This document shows, one piece after another, positions 45,970 to 55,539 of a stretch of DNA of 64,000 nt (positions within the stretch are counted from its first letter, which is position 1; each line of letters opens with the position of its first letter). Origin of the DNA: Cellulomonas sp. PhB143 (GTDB lineage: Bacteria; Actinomycetota; Actinomycetes; Actinomycetales; Cellulomonadaceae); the NCBI RefSeq assembly GCF_003752595.1, contig NZ_RKIJ01000013.1, forward strand, positions 186,001 to 250,000, written 5' to 3'. The notes below the pieces were generated by a model, which saw only the letters and a program-made list of their open reading frames with translations, did not search any database and was not told where the DNA came from. A program made the translations under genes and the position numbers.

Positions 45970-46901
45970 TGCCCGTACCCCTGGTCCTCGTCCGACGTCG
46001 GTCCACCGGCGGCCGGCGTGGCGTCGCCGCTGCCGTCGGTCGCGGGCGATTCTACGGGCCTCGCGTAGCGCAGCCGAACGGAGTCGTCACCGGGCACGTC
46101 CAGCTCGCTCTGGCCCACCGTCGAGCTCTGGATGCCGAAGTTCGTCAGCGAGACCATCCAGTCCCCCGCGGGCGAGCGTGCGAGCCCGCTCTGCAGCTTC
46201 CCGGGGTCGCCGATCGCGACGACCGAGTACGGGCTGCTCACCGGCTGGAGGTTGACCAGAATCGCGTCGCCCGCGCTGCGCACGGCCGTCACGGGCGTCA
46301 GCCGCTGGTCGTTGATCGCGACCGCCTCCGCGCCGACGGACCAGAGCGAGTTGACGACGATCTGCAGATCCAGGTCCTGCACGCGCGAGTCCGGGTCGAC
46401 GTCCGCGTCCTTGAGCACGGGGGCGTCCCGCAGCGTCACCACGACCCCGGGTCCCTGGAGCGCGGTCGAGCCCGAGAGGACGCCGTCCCGGTTCAGCGTG
46501 TCCAGCAGCGACGGGCTCGCGTCGGACAGCGCGTCGGAGCGGAGCGTCTCCACCTCCGCGCCGACCTGGGAGACCCGTCTGCTGAGCGTGTCGACGTCGC
46601 CCTGGCGCTCGCTGATCTGGGACTCCAGGAGCGTCCGCGCGGCCAGCGCGGACGGCTCGGGCCGGCGCAGCTCGCGCGCGGCCACGACCGTCACCGCGCC
46701 GAGCAGCACCGCGAGCAGCCCCACCCAGATCCTCGTCACCACGCCGCGCTGCGGCCTGACGCCGCCCGTGGCGCGTCGCGCTGCCTCGTACCCCGGGTCG
46801 AGCGGATGGTCCATCACCTGGCGGAGCAGGGACATGGACGCGTCCTTGGGCGGCGGCGTCGGTGCGCCCGGTCCCGCGTCGTGCTTCTCGCTGGCCGTCA
46901 C
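45966..46901 (-). CDS. DUF881 membrane protein
   Basis: A 311-residue protein with an N-terminal cytoplasmic part, one transmembrane helix (about residues 58-76, IWVGLLAVLLGAVTVVAA), a coiled coil (QISERQGDVDTLSRRVSQV) and the DUF881 domain (LQGPGVVVTLRDAP, then INDQRLTPVTAVR and YSVVAIGDP). GTG at 46901 overlaps the pgsA stop as GTGA. With sbp and the next DUF881 gene it is a conserved, functionally unassigned set; the arrangement suggests a membrane complex, which is an inference. Confidence 0.87.
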   Translation of the reverse strand: MTASEKHDAGPGAPTPPPKDASMSLLRQVMDHPLDPGYEAARRATGGVRPQRGVVTRIWVGLLAVLLGAVTVVAARELRRPEPSALAARTLLESQISERQGDVDTLSRRVSQVGAEVETLRSDALSDASPSLLDTLNRDGVLSGSTALQGPGVVVTLRDAPVLKDADVDPDSRVQDLDLQIVVNSLWSVGAEAVAINDQRLTPVTAVRSAGDAILVNLQPVSSPYSVVAIGDPGKLQSGLARSPAGDWMVSLTNFGIQSSTVGQSELDVPGDDSVRLRYARPVESPATDGSGDATPAAGGPTSDEDQGYGQ

Positions 46902-47602
46902 GCGTCGGCACCGCCCTGCGGGAGGGACCCGGTGTCGTCGGACCCGAGGCGTCCGCGGACCGGCTCGGCACGCGCGAGGGCGCGTGCCTGCCGCACGTAC
47001 TGCACGCCGGCGACCCAGTACAGCCCGACGCCCCACCAGGCGAACGCCCAGCCGACGACCGCCGCCGCGGCCCCCAGCCAGCCCGGGACCTCCGCGAGCA
47101 GCAGCAGCGGGAAGGCGTACAGCAGCGCGAAGGTCGCGGCCTTGCCCACGAACGTCACGGCGAGCGGACCGTAGCCACGCCTCGTCAGGGCGGGCAGGAC
47201 GCACAGCAGCATCACGTCCCGCACGACGATCACGAGGACGAGCCACACCGGCACGATCTCCCGCCAGGCGAGGCCGAGCAGCGTCACGAAGATGTAGAGG
47301 CGGTCGGCGGCCGGGTCGAGGACCTGCCCGAGCCGGCTCGTCTGGTTCAGCCGCCGGGCGAGCACGCCGTCCAGCCAGTCGCTCGCCCCGGAGACCGCGA
47401 GCAGGACCAGCGCCCACAGGTCCTCCTCGGCGACGATCAGGACCGCGAACACCGGGACGAGCAGCAGCCGGGCGAAGCTGATGGCGTTGGGCACGGTGAG
47501 CACGCGCGAGCTGACCTCCGGCCGGGCACCGCCCGCCGCACCTGCCCCCACGCCAGCTCCCGTCCCACCGCGCGACCCCCTGCGGATCGTCGACGCGCCC
47601 AT
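46898..47602 (-). CDS. CDP-alcohol phosphatidyltransferase
   Basis: A 234-residue enzyme of phospholipid synthesis. The CDP-alcohol motif is complete: SDWLDGVLARR followed by the GxxxDxxxD part in GQVLDPAADR. Four or more membrane helices follow. Members make phosphatidylglycerophosphate, cardiolipin or phosphatidylinositol phosphate; the substrate is not readable here. The ATG at 47602 overlaps the sequence TAGGATGGG, so if TAGGAT is the -10 box translation must begin further in, for example at a later GTG; the start is uncertain. The PLD-type enzyme at 38.5 kb may act downstream on its product. Confidence 0.82.
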   Translation of the reverse strand: MGASTIRRGSRGGTGAGVGAGAAGGARPEVSSRVLTVPNAISFARLLLVPVFAVLIVAEEDLWALVLLAVSGASDWLDGVLARRLNQTSRLGQVLDPAADRLYIFVTLLGLAWREIVPVWLVLVIVVRDVMLLCVLPALTRRGYGPLAVTFVGKAATFALLYAFPLLLLAEVPGWLGAAAAVVGWAFAWWGVGLYWVAGVQYVRQARALARAEPVRGRLGSDDTGSLPQGGADA

Positions 47603-47678
47603 CCTACGGACCGGGCGCCTGTGTCGGACCTCACCGCACCCGTCGGCCGCGGCACTGTCGCCGTCGGCGCCCGTCGAG

Positions 47679-47684
47679 TAGAGT
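47679..47684 (+). promoter_or_regulatory. -10 box of the DEAD-box helicase gene, long leader
   Basis: TAGAGT at 47679-47684 would start transcription near 47691, leaving a leader of about 150 nt before the ATG at 47842. The leader contains a 7-bp hairpin (47732-47738 with 47744-47750) and no clear ribosome site before the start codon. Long structured leaders are common for cold-responsive RNA helicases. Confidence 0.5.
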
Positions 47685-47841
47685 GGAGACATCCCCTTGG
47701 AGTTCGTCGCTGTTCCCGCGTGTTCGTGTGCGCGTGACGTGAAGTCACGCATGTGTGTGTTCGGGAGTGCGACCTGCGGAGAACCGACCTGGTGACCGCA
47801 CCCCGGCTCCGACACCCCCCACGAACGGTTCAGACTCTTCG

Positions 47842-49836
47842 ATGACTGACGTCCGTGCGCCCCAGCGCGCCACCGACCAGACCTCCTCCACCACCGACAC
47901 GACCGACACGACCGACACCAGCGTCACCGCCGTCACGGCCGACGCCACGGTCGCAGCCGTCGCCGCCGAGCCCGTCGGCCCGACGTTCGCCGACCTGGGC
48001 CTGCCCGAGGCCGTCCTCGCCGCCGTGCGCGACCTCGGCTTCGTGACGCCGTCGGCCATCCAGGCCCAGGCGATCCCGACGCTCCTCTCCGGGCGCGACA
48101 TCACCGGCATCGCCCAGACCGGCACGGGCAAGACCGCCGCGTTCGGCCTGCCGATGCTCGCCGCGATCGACCCGGCGCTGCGCGCCACCCAGGCGCTCGT
48201 CCTCGCCCCGACCCGCGAGCTCGCGATGCAGGTCGCCGAGGCCATCGAGACGTTCGCCGCGCGCATGCCCGGCGTCGTCGTCGCCGCGGTGTACGGCGGC
48301 TCGCCCTTCGGGCCGCAGGCCCGGGCGCTCACCCACGGCGCGCAGATCGTGGTCGGCACCCCCGGCCGCGTCATCGACCACCTCGAGCGCGGCACCCTCA
48401 AGCTCGACGCCATCCGCTTCCTCGCGCTCGACGAGGCCGACGAGATGCTCCGCATGGGCTTCGCCGAGGACGTCGAGACGGTCTTCTCCCAGGCGCCCGC
48501 CAAGCGCCAGGTCGCGCTCTTCTCCGCGACGATGCCGCCGCAGATCCGCCGCGTCGCCCAGCACCACCTCGACAACCCCGTCGAGATCGCCGTGGCCCGC
48601 CAAGCCACGACCGTCACGAGCGTGCGCCAGACCTACGCGGTCGTGCCCTTCCGGCACAAGGCCGGCTCGCTCGCCCGGGTCCTCGCCGTCTCCGACGCCG
48701 ATGCCGCCATCGTCTTCGTCCGCACCCGTGCGGCCGCCGACGAGGTCGGGGCCGCGCTCGTCGAGCGCGGCATCACCGCCGCCACGATCTCCGGCGACGT
48801 CGCCCAGAAGGACCGCGAGAAGATCGTCGAGCGCCTGCGCTCCGGCCAGGTCGACGTGCTCGTCGCCACGGACGTCGCCGCCCGCGGGCTCGACGTCGAC
48901 CGCATCGGCCTCGTCGTGAACTTCGACCTGCCGAAGGAGCCCGAGGCCTACGTGCACCGCATCGGGCGCACCGGCCGCGCCGGCCGGTCCGGCACCGCGC
49001 TGTCGTTCGTCAACCCGCACGAGCGCGGGCGCCTCAAGCAGATCGAGCGCATGATCCGCGTCCAGCTCGAAGAGATCGAGATCCCCTCGCCCGCCGACGT
49101 CTCGGCCCAGCGCACCAAGAAGCTCCTCGCCAAGCTGCCCGAGCGCGTCGCCGCCGGCCGCCTGAGCATGTACACCGAGCTCGTCACCGCGCACCTCGCC
49201 GAGCACGACGGCGACCCCGTCCAGCTCGCCGCCGCGCTCGCCGCGCTCGCGGTCGGGGACGACGGCCCCCAGGCGCGCGAGGAGCAGGAGCGCTTCGAGG
49301 CCGAGCGTGCCGAGGCCCGTGCGGCGCGCCAGTCGCGCTCGAGCGACCGGGACCGCGACGAGCACCGGGCACCGCGCCGCGGCCCCCGCGACGAGGAGCG
49401 CCGCGAGCGTCGGGAGACCGGCATCCGCCGCGACGCGCAGGGCACGCGCTACCGCGTCGCCGTCGGGCACTCCCACGGCGTCGAGCCCCGCGGGATCGTC
49501 GGTGCACTGACGAACGAGGGCGGCCTGCAGGGCAAGGACCTGGGCAAGATCGACATCTTCGGCAGCTTCTCCGTCATCGACATCCTCACGCCGATGAACG
49601 AGGAGACCCTCGCCCGGATCGGTCGGGCGCGCGTGGGCGGCAAGGCGCTGCGCATCACCGTCGACCAGGGCGCCCCGACCGCTCCCCGCGCGCCGCGCGA
49701 GGGCGGCCGCGAGCAGCGCGACACCCACCGCACCGGGCACGGCCCGGCGGGCCGGCACGACGGCGGCCGCGGCGAGCGGACCGGCGGTTCCGACCGCTAC
49801 GGCGACCGCCGACCGCGGTACAGCGCGAGCCGCTGA
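47842..49836 (+). CDS. deaD: DEAD-box RNA helicase with DbpA RNA-binding domain
   Basis: A 664-residue ATP-dependent RNA helicase. The Q-motif region ([19 protein letters not shown]), Walker A AQTGTGKT near residue 95, DEAD near 197, SAT and the [11 protein letters not shown] motif VI near 372 are intact. A charged Arg/Asp/Glu linker (about 470-535) leads to a DbpA-type domain ([20 protein letters not shown], then [11 protein letters not shown]), and an RG-rich tail ends the protein. The N-terminus is a Thr-rich [10 protein letters not shown] stretch. Probable roles are ribosome assembly and RNA decay at low temperature. Confidence 0.93.
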   Translation: MTDVRAPQRATDQTSSTTDTTDTTDTSVTAVTADATVAAVAAEPVGPTFADLGLPEAVLAAVRDLGFVTPSAIQAQAIPTLLSGRDITGIAQTGTGKTAAFGLPMLAAIDPALRATQALVLAPTRELAMQVAEAIETFAARMPGVVVAAVYGGSPFGPQARALTHGAQIVVGTPGRVIDHLERGTLKLDAIRFLALDEADEMLRMGFAEDVETVFSQAPAKRQVALFSATMPPQIRRVAQHHLDNPVEIAVARQATTVTSVRQTYAVVPFRHKAGSLARVLAVSDADAAIVFVRTRAAADEVGAALVERGITAATISGDVAQKDREKIVERLRSGQVDVLVATDVAARGLDVDRIGLVVNFDLPKEPEAYVHRIGRTGRAGRSGTALSFVNPHERGRLKQIERMIRVQLEEIEIPSPADVSAQRTKKLLAKLPERVAAGRLSMYTELVTAHLAEHDGDPVQLAAALAALAVGDDGPQAREEQERFEAERAEARAARQSRSSDRDRDEHRAPRRGPRDEERRERRETGIRRDAQGTRYRVAVGHSHGVEPRGIVGALTNEGGLQGKDLGKIDIFGSFSVIDILTPMNEETLARIGRARVGGKALRITVDQGAPTAPRAPREGGREQRDTHRTGHGPAGRHDGGRGERTGGSDRYGDRRPRYSASR

Positions 49837-49858
49837 CCCGGTCCCGGCCCCCGGGAGA

Positions 49859-49896
49859 CAGCAGGGCCCCGCACCGTCCGGTGCGGGGCCCTGCTG
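49859..49896. terminator. 18-bp stem terminator between helicase and PH-domain gene
   Basis: Perfect arms 49859-49876 and 49879-49896, one of the longest stems in the window, separate two convergent genes. The arms begin with CAGCAGGGCCCC. It should stop both transcripts. Confidence 0.75.
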
Positions 49897-49918
49897 CGTC
49901 GTCGGGCCGCGCGAGCGG

Positions 49919-50392
49919 TCAGGCGTTCCGGTCGGCCGGGTCCACACCCTCGCCGTGCGCCTGGGCGAGCGCCGCGAGGCGTCCGGCCTCGGCGCGCGCC
50001 CGGTCGCCGTCGGCCTGCTGCACCGCCACGACCGCGACCGTCTGGCCGTCGGAGAGGTCGAGGCGCAGCCACGGCTGGTCCGCCCCGAACCGGACCGCGA
50101 CGACCTGGGTCCACTCGTAGCGCTCGGTGCGCGCGACGTTGCGCACCGTGATGCCCTCGCGGTCGACGTCGGCCCGCACGCCGCCGACGCGCCACAGGAT
50201 CAGCACCACGACGAGCCCGAACACCACGAGCGAGGCGCGGTTGCCGGTGGTGGCCATCTGGCCGTGCGCGGCGGACGCCACGACCACGCACCCGACGAGC
50301 ACCAGGGACCCGACGACGATCGCGGTCCAGCGCCCGTACCGGGGCCGGAACGGTGCGTAGGGGTCCGGACGCCGCCCGGGGCTGCCGCTCAC
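49919..50392 (-). CDS. PH-domain membrane protein
   Basis: A 157-residue protein with two transmembrane helices (about residues 22-40 and 55-70) followed by a bacterial PH-like domain (ADVDREGITVRNVARTERYE, WTQVVAVRFGADQPWLRLDL). Such proteins are common downstream of hisG in actinobacteria and have no assigned role. The GTG at 50392 lies 28 bp after the hisG stop, so it probably shares the his transcript. Confidence 0.8.
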   Translation of the reverse strand: MSGSPGRRPDPYAPFRPRYGRWTAIVVGSLVLVGCVVVASAAHGQMATTGNRASLVVFGLVVVLILWRVGGVRADVDREGITVRNVARTERYEWTQVVAVRFGADQPWLRLDLSDGQTVAVVAVQQADGDRARAEAGRLAALAQAHGEGVDPADRNA

Positions 50393-50420
50393 AGGGTGCT
50401 CACGCGGTGCTCACGTCGGC

Positions 50421-51272
50421 TCAGAGCCGGCAGGCGTGGATCGAGGTGACGAGGATCGCGCGCGCACCGACGTCGTACAGCGCGTCCATCACCTGGTTGG
50501 TCTGCGAGCGGGGCACCATGGCGCGCACCGCGGCCCACTCGCTGTCGTGCAGCGGCGAGACCGTCGGCGACTCGAGCCCGGGCGTCAGCGCGACGGCGTC
50601 GTCGACGAGGGCGACCGGCACGTCGTAGTCCATGAGCACGTACTGCCGGGCGGTGAGCACGCCCTGCAGGCGGCGCGTGAGCACGTCGAGCCCGGCGGGG
50701 TCCGTGCCGTCGCCGCGCCGCTTGACGAGCACCGCCTCCGACCGCAGGATCGGCTCGCCGAACACCTCGAGACCCGCGGCGCGCAGCGTGGTCCCGGTCT
50801 CGACGACGTCGGCGATCACGTCGGCGACGCCGAGCCGGACCGAGCTCTCCACCGCCCCGTCGAGGTGCACGATCGCGGCGGGAGACACCCCCTGCTCGGC
50901 GAGGTGGTCGCGGACCAGCACGTTGTACGACGACGCGACCCGCAGACCCTCGATCTGCCCGACCTCGGTGACCGTCCCGGCGGGTGCCGCGAACCGGAAC
51001 GTCGAGCCGGCGAAGCCGAGCTCGAGGTGCTCGTCGGCGGCCGCGCCGGAGTCCAGGAGCAGGTCGCGCCCGGTGATCCCGGCGTCGACGGTCCCGGCGC
51101 CGACGTAGACGGCGACGTCCCGGGGCCGCAGGAAGAAGAACTCGACGTCGTTGTCCGGGTCGGCGAGCACCAGCTCGCGGGTGTCGCGCCGCTGGCGGTA
51201 GCCCGCCTCGCGGAGCATGTCGGCGGCAGGCTCGGACAGCGAGCCCTTGTTGGGGACGGCGATGCGCAGCAC
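50421..51272 (-). CDS. hisG: ATP phosphoribosyltransferase (long form)
   Basis: Catalyses the first step of histidine synthesis, joining ATP and PRPP. The 283-residue length with a C-terminal HisG_C-type regulatory domain (from about 205) places it in the long, histidine-inhibited form. [11 protein letters not shown] begins the catalytic domain; [11 protein letters not shown] and the PRPP-binding [17 protein letters not shown] are present. GTG at 51272 with GAGGAA 3 nt upstream. It follows hisE by 68 bp. Confidence 0.94.
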   Translation of the reverse strand: MLRIAVPNKGSLSEPAADMLREAGYRQRRDTRELVLADPDNDVEFFFLRPRDVAVYVGAGTVDAGITGRDLLLDSGAAADEHLELGFAGSTFRFAAPAGTVTEVGQIEGLRVASSYNVLVRDHLAEQGVSPAAIVHLDGAVESSVRLGVADVIADVVETGTTLRAAGLEVFGEPILRSEAVLVKRRGDGTDPAGLDVLTRRLQGVLTARQYVLMDYDVPVALVDDAVALTPGLESPTVSPLHDSEWAAVRAMVPRSQTNQVMDALYDVGARAILVTSIHACRL

Positions 51273-51340
51273 GGTTCCTCGTTCGTTCGGGGTGGCGTCG
51301 GGGGCGAGGGGTGGTCGACGGCGGGACGCGCCCGGCGGCG

Positions 51341-51604
51341 TCACAGGTGGCGGTAGACGTCCTCGAGCGTGAGGCCCTTCGCGACCATCATCACCTGCAG
51401 GTGGTAGAGCAGCTGGGAGATCTCCTCGGCGGCCTCGGCATCGCTCTGGAACTCCGCGGCCATCCAGACCTCGGCGGCCTCCTCGACGACCTTCTTGCCG
51501 ATCGCATGGATGCCGGCGTCCAGCTCTGCGACGGTCCCGGACCCCTGCGGGCGGTCACGGGCCTTCTCGGTGAGCTCGGCGAACAGCGACTCGAACGTCT
51601 TCAC
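51341..51604 (-). CDS. hisE: Phosphoribosyl-ATP diphosphatase
   Basis: Second step of histidine synthesis, hydrolysing phosphoribosyl-ATP to phosphoribosyl-AMP. The 87-residue protein is a MazG-like all-alpha fold: [34 protein letters not shown] with the metal-binding glutamates, and [14 protein letters not shown]. The GTG at 51604 is leaderless (TAGGCT at 51611-51616 on this strand, 6 nt). The order hisE-hisG is standard in actinobacteria. Confidence 0.94.
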   Translation of the reverse strand: MKTFESLFAELTEKARDRPQGSGTVAELDAGIHAIGKKVVEEAAEVWMAAEFQSDAEAAEEISQLLYHLQVMMVAKGLTLEDVYRHL

Positions 51605-51666
51605 CCGGCCAGCCTAGTCGCACCCGCCGGGCCGCCGTGCGGAGGTCCAGGTGACGGGACCGTCCG

Positions 51667-52134
51667 TCACAGGGCCCGCAGCGCCTGCGCCGTGGCCACC
51701 GCCGCCTGAGCCGCCTCGGCGCCCTTGTCCTCGCTCGAGCCGGGCAGCCCGGCGCGGTCGAGCGCCTGCTGCTCGTCGTCGCACGTCAGCACACCGAAGC
51801 CGACGGGCACGCCGGTGCGCACGCTCACCTCGGTCAGGCCGGTGGCCGCCGCCGAGCAGACGTACTCGAAGTGCGGCGTCCCCCCGCGGATCACCACGCC
51901 GAGCGCGACGACGGCGTCGGCCCCGCGCTCGGCCGCCCGGGCCGCCGCGACGGGCAGCTCGAAGGACCCCGGGACCCGCACCTCGGTGACGTGCGCGACG
52001 CCCGCCTCGTCCAGCGCCCGGCGCGCCCCGGCGAGGAGACCGTCCATGACCTGCGTGTGCCAGCTCGCCGCGACGAGCGCGACCCGCAGGCCCGTCCCGT
52101 CCGTGGTGATCGTCGGTGCGCCGTTCCCGCTCAT
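51667..52134 (-). CDS. ribH: 6,7-dimethyl-8-ribityllumazine synthase
   Basis: Condenses 5-amino-6-ribitylaminouracil with dihydroxybutanone phosphate, the penultimate step of riboflavin synthesis. The 155-residue protein shows [31 protein letters not shown] and [14 protein letters not shown] with the catalytic His. The ATG at 52134 overlaps the ribBA stop as ATGA, so the two are coupled. Last gene of the rib operon. Confidence 0.95.
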   Translation of the reverse strand: MSGNGAPTITTDGTGLRVALVAASWHTQVMDGLLAGARRALDEAGVAHVTEVRVPGSFELPVAAARAAERGADAVVALGVVIRGGTPHFEYVCSAAATGLTEVSVRTGVPVGFGVLTCDDEQQALDRAGLPGSSEDKGAEAAQAAVATAQALRAL

Positions 52135-53483
52135 CGTCCGTCCCTCTCGCTCGTGCCCGCACCGTGGACCGGTACGGTCTCGTCGACGGGAGCCACCTCG
52201 AGCAGGTGCCCCATCGACGTCTTCTTGGTCATCAGATAGGCGTGGTTGTGCACGCCGTGCCCCACCTCGAGGCGCCGGGCGTCGACGACGTCGATCCCGC
52301 TCGCCGCCAGCCCCGTCACCTTGGCGGGGTTGTTGGTCAGCAGCGCGACCCGGTCCAGGCCGAGGTCCGCGAGGATCGCCGCCGCCGCGCCGTACTCGCG
52401 CCGGTCGACGGGCCACCCGAGCTCGAGGTTCGCCTGGACGGTGTCCAGCCCGTCGTCCTGGAGCGCGTACGCCCCGATCTTCGCGAGGAGGCCGATGCCC
52501 CGGCCCTCGTGCCCGCGCAGGTAGACCACCGCGCCGCCGCGCTCGGCGACCTGCGCCATGGCCGCGTGCAGCTGGGGGCCGCAGTCGCAGCGCAGGGACC
52601 CGAACGCGTCCCCGGTCAGGCACTCGGAGTGCACACGCACCACGGGGACGTCGTCGGCGCTCGCCGGAGCCCCGTCCTCGGCGGGGGCGACCGTCCTGCC
52701 CGGCGAGACCAGCGCGACGTGCTCGGCGCCGGTCCGCAGGTCCCGGTAGCCGTGCACCCGGAACGTGCCGTGCTCGGTCGGCAGCTCGGCCACGCCGGTG
52801 GCGTGCACGCGCGGCGCGACGACGTCGTCGTCCGCCGGGCCCGCGACGACCGGGTCGTGCTCGCGGCGCCACGCGACCAGGTCCGCGATGGTCAGCAGGA
52901 CCAGGCCGTCGCGCTCCGCGAGGGCGCCCGCGTCGTCGTAGCGCATCATCGACCCGTCGTCGCGGACGAGCTCGGCGATCCCGCCGACCTCCCCCACGCC
53001 GGCGAGGCGCACGAGGTCGACGGCCGCCTCGGTGTGGCCGCCGCGGTGCAGCACGCCGCCGGGCACCGCGCGCAGCGGCAGCACGTGCCCCGGCCGGATC
53101 AGGTCGCCCGCACCGGAGGCCGGGTCCGCGAGCACCTGGAGCGTGCGGGTGCGGTCCGCCGCGGAGATCCCCGTGGTGACGCCCGTCGCGGCGTCGACCG
53201 TCACGGTGTACGCGGTGCGCCGCGGGTCCTGCGAGCTCGGCACCATCAGCGGCAGCTCGAGGGCGTCGGCGCGCGCGGCGGGCATGGGGGCGCACAGGTA
53301 GCCCGAGGAGTGCCGGATGGTCCACGCGACCCAGTCGACCGAGACGGTGCTCGCGGCGAACACGACGTCCGCCTCGTTCTCGCGGTCCGGCGAGTCCGCG
53401 ACGAGCACGGGCCGCCCGGCCCGCAGCGCCTCGAGGGCCTGCTCGACCGTGCCGAGGACCGGGCCTGCTCCCCCGCCGCTCAC
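52131..53483 (-). CDS. ribBA: Bifunctional DHBP synthase / GTP cyclohydrolase II
   Basis: A 450-residue fusion making both precursors of riboflavin. The N-terminal RibB part (about 1-215) has [10 protein letters not shown] and the metal-binding GHTEAAVDL; the C-terminal RibA part has the zinc site [20 protein letters not shown] (three cysteines) and [11 protein letters not shown] linker of about 30 residues joins them. GTG at 53483 overlaps the ribE stop as GTGA. Confidence 0.95.
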   Translation of the reverse strand: MSGGGAGPVLGTVEQALEALRAGRPVLVADSPDRENEADVVFAASTVSVDWVAWTIRHSSGYLCAPMPAARADALELPLMVPSSQDPRRTAYTVTVDAATGVTTGISAADRTRTLQVLADPASGAGDLIRPGHVLPLRAVPGGVLHRGGHTEAAVDLVRLAGVGEVGGIAELVRDDGSMMRYDDAGALAERDGLVLLTIADLVAWRREHDPVVAGPADDDVVAPRVHATGVAELPTEHGTFRVHGYRDLRTGAEHVALVSPGRTVAPAEDGAPASADDVPVVRVHSECLTGDAFGSLRCDCGPQLHAAMAQVAERGGAVVYLRGHEGRGIGLLAKIGAYALQDDGLDTVQANLELGWPVDRREYGAAAAILADLGLDRVALLTNNPAKVTGLAASGIDVVDARRLEVGHGVHNHAYLMTKKTSMGHLLEVAPVDETVPVHGAGTSERDGR

Positions 53484-54094
53484 GACGCCGTCCCCGCCCG
53501 AGCGCCGAGCAGCCGCTCGACGTACTTGGCCACGACGTCGACCTCGACGTTCACCCGGTCGCCCACCGCCAGGGCGCCGAGGGTGGTCGCCGCCAGCGTC
53601 GTCGGGATCAGCGAGACGCCGAACCCCGCGTCGTCGACGGCCGTGACGGTCAGCGAGACGCCGGCGACGGTGACCGAGCCCTTCTCCGCGACGTAGCGCA
53701 GCAGCGCCGGGGCGGCGGCGAACGCCAGCTCGTCCCAGCGCGGGCCCGGGTCGCGCGAGACCAGCCGCGCGACGCCGTCGACGTGGCCCTGGACGATGTG
53801 TCCGCCGAGCCGCCCGTGCGCGGGCACCGCCCGTTCCAGGTTCACCGCGGACCCGGCCGTGAGGCCGCCCAGCGCCGTGCGGCGCAGGGACTCCGGCATG
53901 ACGTCGAGCGTGAACGCACCTGCCCCCACCGCGGTCACGGTCAGGCACACCCCGTCGACGGCGATCGAGTCGCCCAGCCCGGCGTCGGACGACGCGAGCG
54001 GACCCTCCACCGTCAGGCGCGCGTCGGCGTCGGGCCCGTCGGGAAAGCTGATCTCCCGCACCCGTCCGATCTCTTCGACGATCCCCGTGAACAT
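53480..54094 (-). CDS. ribE: Riboflavin synthase, alpha subunit
   Basis: Dismutates two lumazine molecules to riboflavin. The 204-residue protein is two lumazine-binding repeats: the first starts [10 protein letters not shown] with [13 protein letters not shown], the second has [10 protein letters not shown] and [13 protein letters not shown]. The ATG at 54094 gives the family N-terminus; the GTG just before it overlaps the ribD stop. GGAGGAGGA lies close upstream. Confidence 0.95.
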   Translation of the reverse strand: MFTGIVEEIGRVREISFPDGPDADARLTVEGPLASSDAGLGDSIAVDGVCLTVTAVGAGAFTLDVMPESLRRTALGGLTAGSAVNLERAVPAHGRLGGHIVQGHVDGVARLVSRDPGPRWDELAFAAAPALLRYVAEKGSVTVAGVSLTVTAVDDAGFGVSLIPTTLAATTLGALAVGDRVNVEVDVVAKYVERLLGARAGTAS

Positions 54095-55170
54095 CACTCC
54101 TCCTCCGTCCGCGGCCTGCCCGCGGTCCGGGCGACGACGAGGACGTCGTCACCGAGACGCCGCACCTGCGACGTCGTGAATCGTGCGGCGTCGGCGATGG
54201 TGCCGACGCCGAGGTCCCCCAGCGCGCTGCGCCCGGAGCCCAGGAGCACCGGTGCGACGTACGCGTGGAGCTCGTCGACCGCGCCGGCGGCGAGGAACGC
54301 GGTCGCGAGGACCGGGCCTCCCTCGACCAGGAGGTGGCGCACCTCTCGCGCGTGCAGCGCGGCGAGCACCTCGGCCACGTCGTGGGTCCCGAGCACGACC
54401 AGCTCCCCGCCCGCGCCGCGCAGCCGCGCGGTCGCCGGCACCTCCCGGCGCCCGACGACGACGCGCAGGGGCTGGTCCGGGACGAGGCCGTCGGGCGTGC
54501 GGGCGGTCAGCGCGGGGTCGTCGGCGAGCACCGTGCCCGTGCCGACCGCGACGGCGTCGACGCGGGCCCGGACCTCGTGCGCGTGGGCCCGGGCCTCGGG
54601 CCCGGTGATCCACCGGCTGGTGCCGTCCGCGGCCGCGACCCGCCCGTCGAGCGTGGCCGCGAGCTTCAGCGTGACGTACGGACGCCCCGCGCGTGCCGCG
54701 CTCCACCACGCGCCGAGGAGCTCTTCGCCCTCGTCACGCAGCACGCCGCCCGTGACCCGGACGCCGCGGGCCGCCAGGTACGCGGCCCCGCCGGCGGCCC
54801 GGGGCGTCGGGTCCGGCACGGAGTAGACCACCTCCGCCACGCCCGCCTCCGCCAGGGCGAGGGCGCAGGGGCCGGTCCGCCCGGTGTGGTTGCAGGGCTC
54901 GAGCGAGACGACCGCCGTCGCGCCGCGCACGTCGGCCCCTCGCTGCCGCGCAGCGACCAGCGCGTCGACCTCGGCGTGCGGCGTCCCCGCACCGCGGTGG
55001 AAGCCCTCGGCCAGGACCCGTCGGCCGGACTCCCCCGCGGTCGCAGGAGGGGCGAGCAGGACGCAGCCGACGCGCGGGTTCGGACCGCGCACGGGCGTGC
55101 GGCGCGCGAGGTCGAAGGCGCGGCGGACGGCCGTCGAGGTGTCCGCGAGCCGCGGGACCGGTGTGATCAT
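54094..55170 (-). CDS. ribD: Bifunctional pyrimidine deaminase/reductase
   Basis: Deaminates and then reduces the pyrimidine intermediate of riboflavin synthesis. The 358-residue protein has a deaminase domain with H65-A-E67 and the zinc cysteines C93 and C102 in LEPCNHTGRTGPC, and a C-terminal reductase domain from about 150 (LKLAATLDGRVAAADGTSRW, LLVEGGPVL). The ATG at 55170 has GGAGGGA 5 nt upstream. It is the first gene of the operon and follows the FMN riboswitch. The phosphatase step between RibD and RibH products is not covered by this operon. Confidence 0.95.
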   Translation of the reverse strand: MITPVPRLADTSTAVRRAFDLARRTPVRGPNPRVGCVLLAPPATAGESGRRVLAEGFHRGAGTPHAEVDALVAARQRGADVRGATAVVSLEPCNHTGRTGPCALALAEAGVAEVVYSVPDPTPRAAGGAAYLAARGVRVTGGVLRDEGEELLGAWWSAARAGRPYVTLKLAATLDGRVAAADGTSRWITGPEARAHAHEVRARVDAVAVGTGTVLADDPALTARTPDGLVPDQPLRVVVGRREVPATARLRGAGGELVVLGTHDVAEVLAALHAREVRHLLVEGGPVLATAFLAAGAVDELHAYVAPVLLGSGRSALGDLGVGTIADAARFTTSQVRRLGDDVLVVARTAGRPRTEEE

Positions 55171-55246
55171 GCATCCCTCCGTCGGAGCGACAGAGCTCCG
55201 GGGGGACGGCGACGCGCGCGCCGCCGGGAGGCGACGCGACGACACC

Positions 55247-55270
55247 GCGGTGCGGGTACTCCCGCACCGC
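55247..55270 (-). promoter_or_regulatory. Hairpin of the riboswitch expression platform
   Basis: A 10-bp stem (55247-55256 with 55261-55270) and TACT/AGTA loop lies between the FMN aptamer and ribD. It lies about 75 nt before the ribD start, with no T-tract, so it may act as a terminator-type or pausing element when FMN is bound; which is not clear from the sequence. Confidence 0.5.
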
Positions 55271-55271
55271 C

Positions 55272-55391
55272 ACGTCTCCTCCCATCCGGACTCTCACCGT
55301 CGGTCCTGGAGTTCCACCAGGTCAACCACGCCGAGGCGTGGGTCGCGGACTGTCACCGCCGGCTCGGACTTTCACCGACCCCGGAGCACGT
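55272..55391 (-). ncRNA. FMN riboswitch (RFN element)
   Basis: On the minus strand the conserved RFN blocks appear in order: GGGGTCGGTGAAAGTCC, CGGCGGTGACAGTCCGCGA, a GACCTGGTGGAACTCCAG hairpin, GACGGTGAGAGTCCGGATGG and GGAG. The P1 ends pair as CTCC with GGAG and CACGT with ACGTG. It senses flavin mononucleotide and represses the rib genes downstream. Confidence 0.93.
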
Positions 55392-55440
55392 GCTGTGTTG
55401 CGGTGTTCATCCTGTCATACGGGTGATGGTGATCGACGGT

Positions 55441-55456
55441 CGCTTGGCACACTATT
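55441..55456 (-). promoter_or_regulatory. Shared 16-bp motif, copy 2: probable promoter of the rib operon
   Basis: On the minus strand this reads AATAGTGTGCCAAGCG, identical to copies at 13631 and 59408. TAGTGT would act as the -10 box and start transcription near 55441, about 50 nt before the FMN riboswitch. Copies 1 and 2 are identical over 18 bp (AATAGTGTGCCAAGCGAC). Confidence 0.65.
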
Positions 55457-55539
55457 CATGCCGGAAGGCGTCATCAGGCCGCACCAAGCCGCACCAGGTC
55501 GCTGGCCGGGGCGCGCGAGGGCGGTGGACGAGGGCTCGG

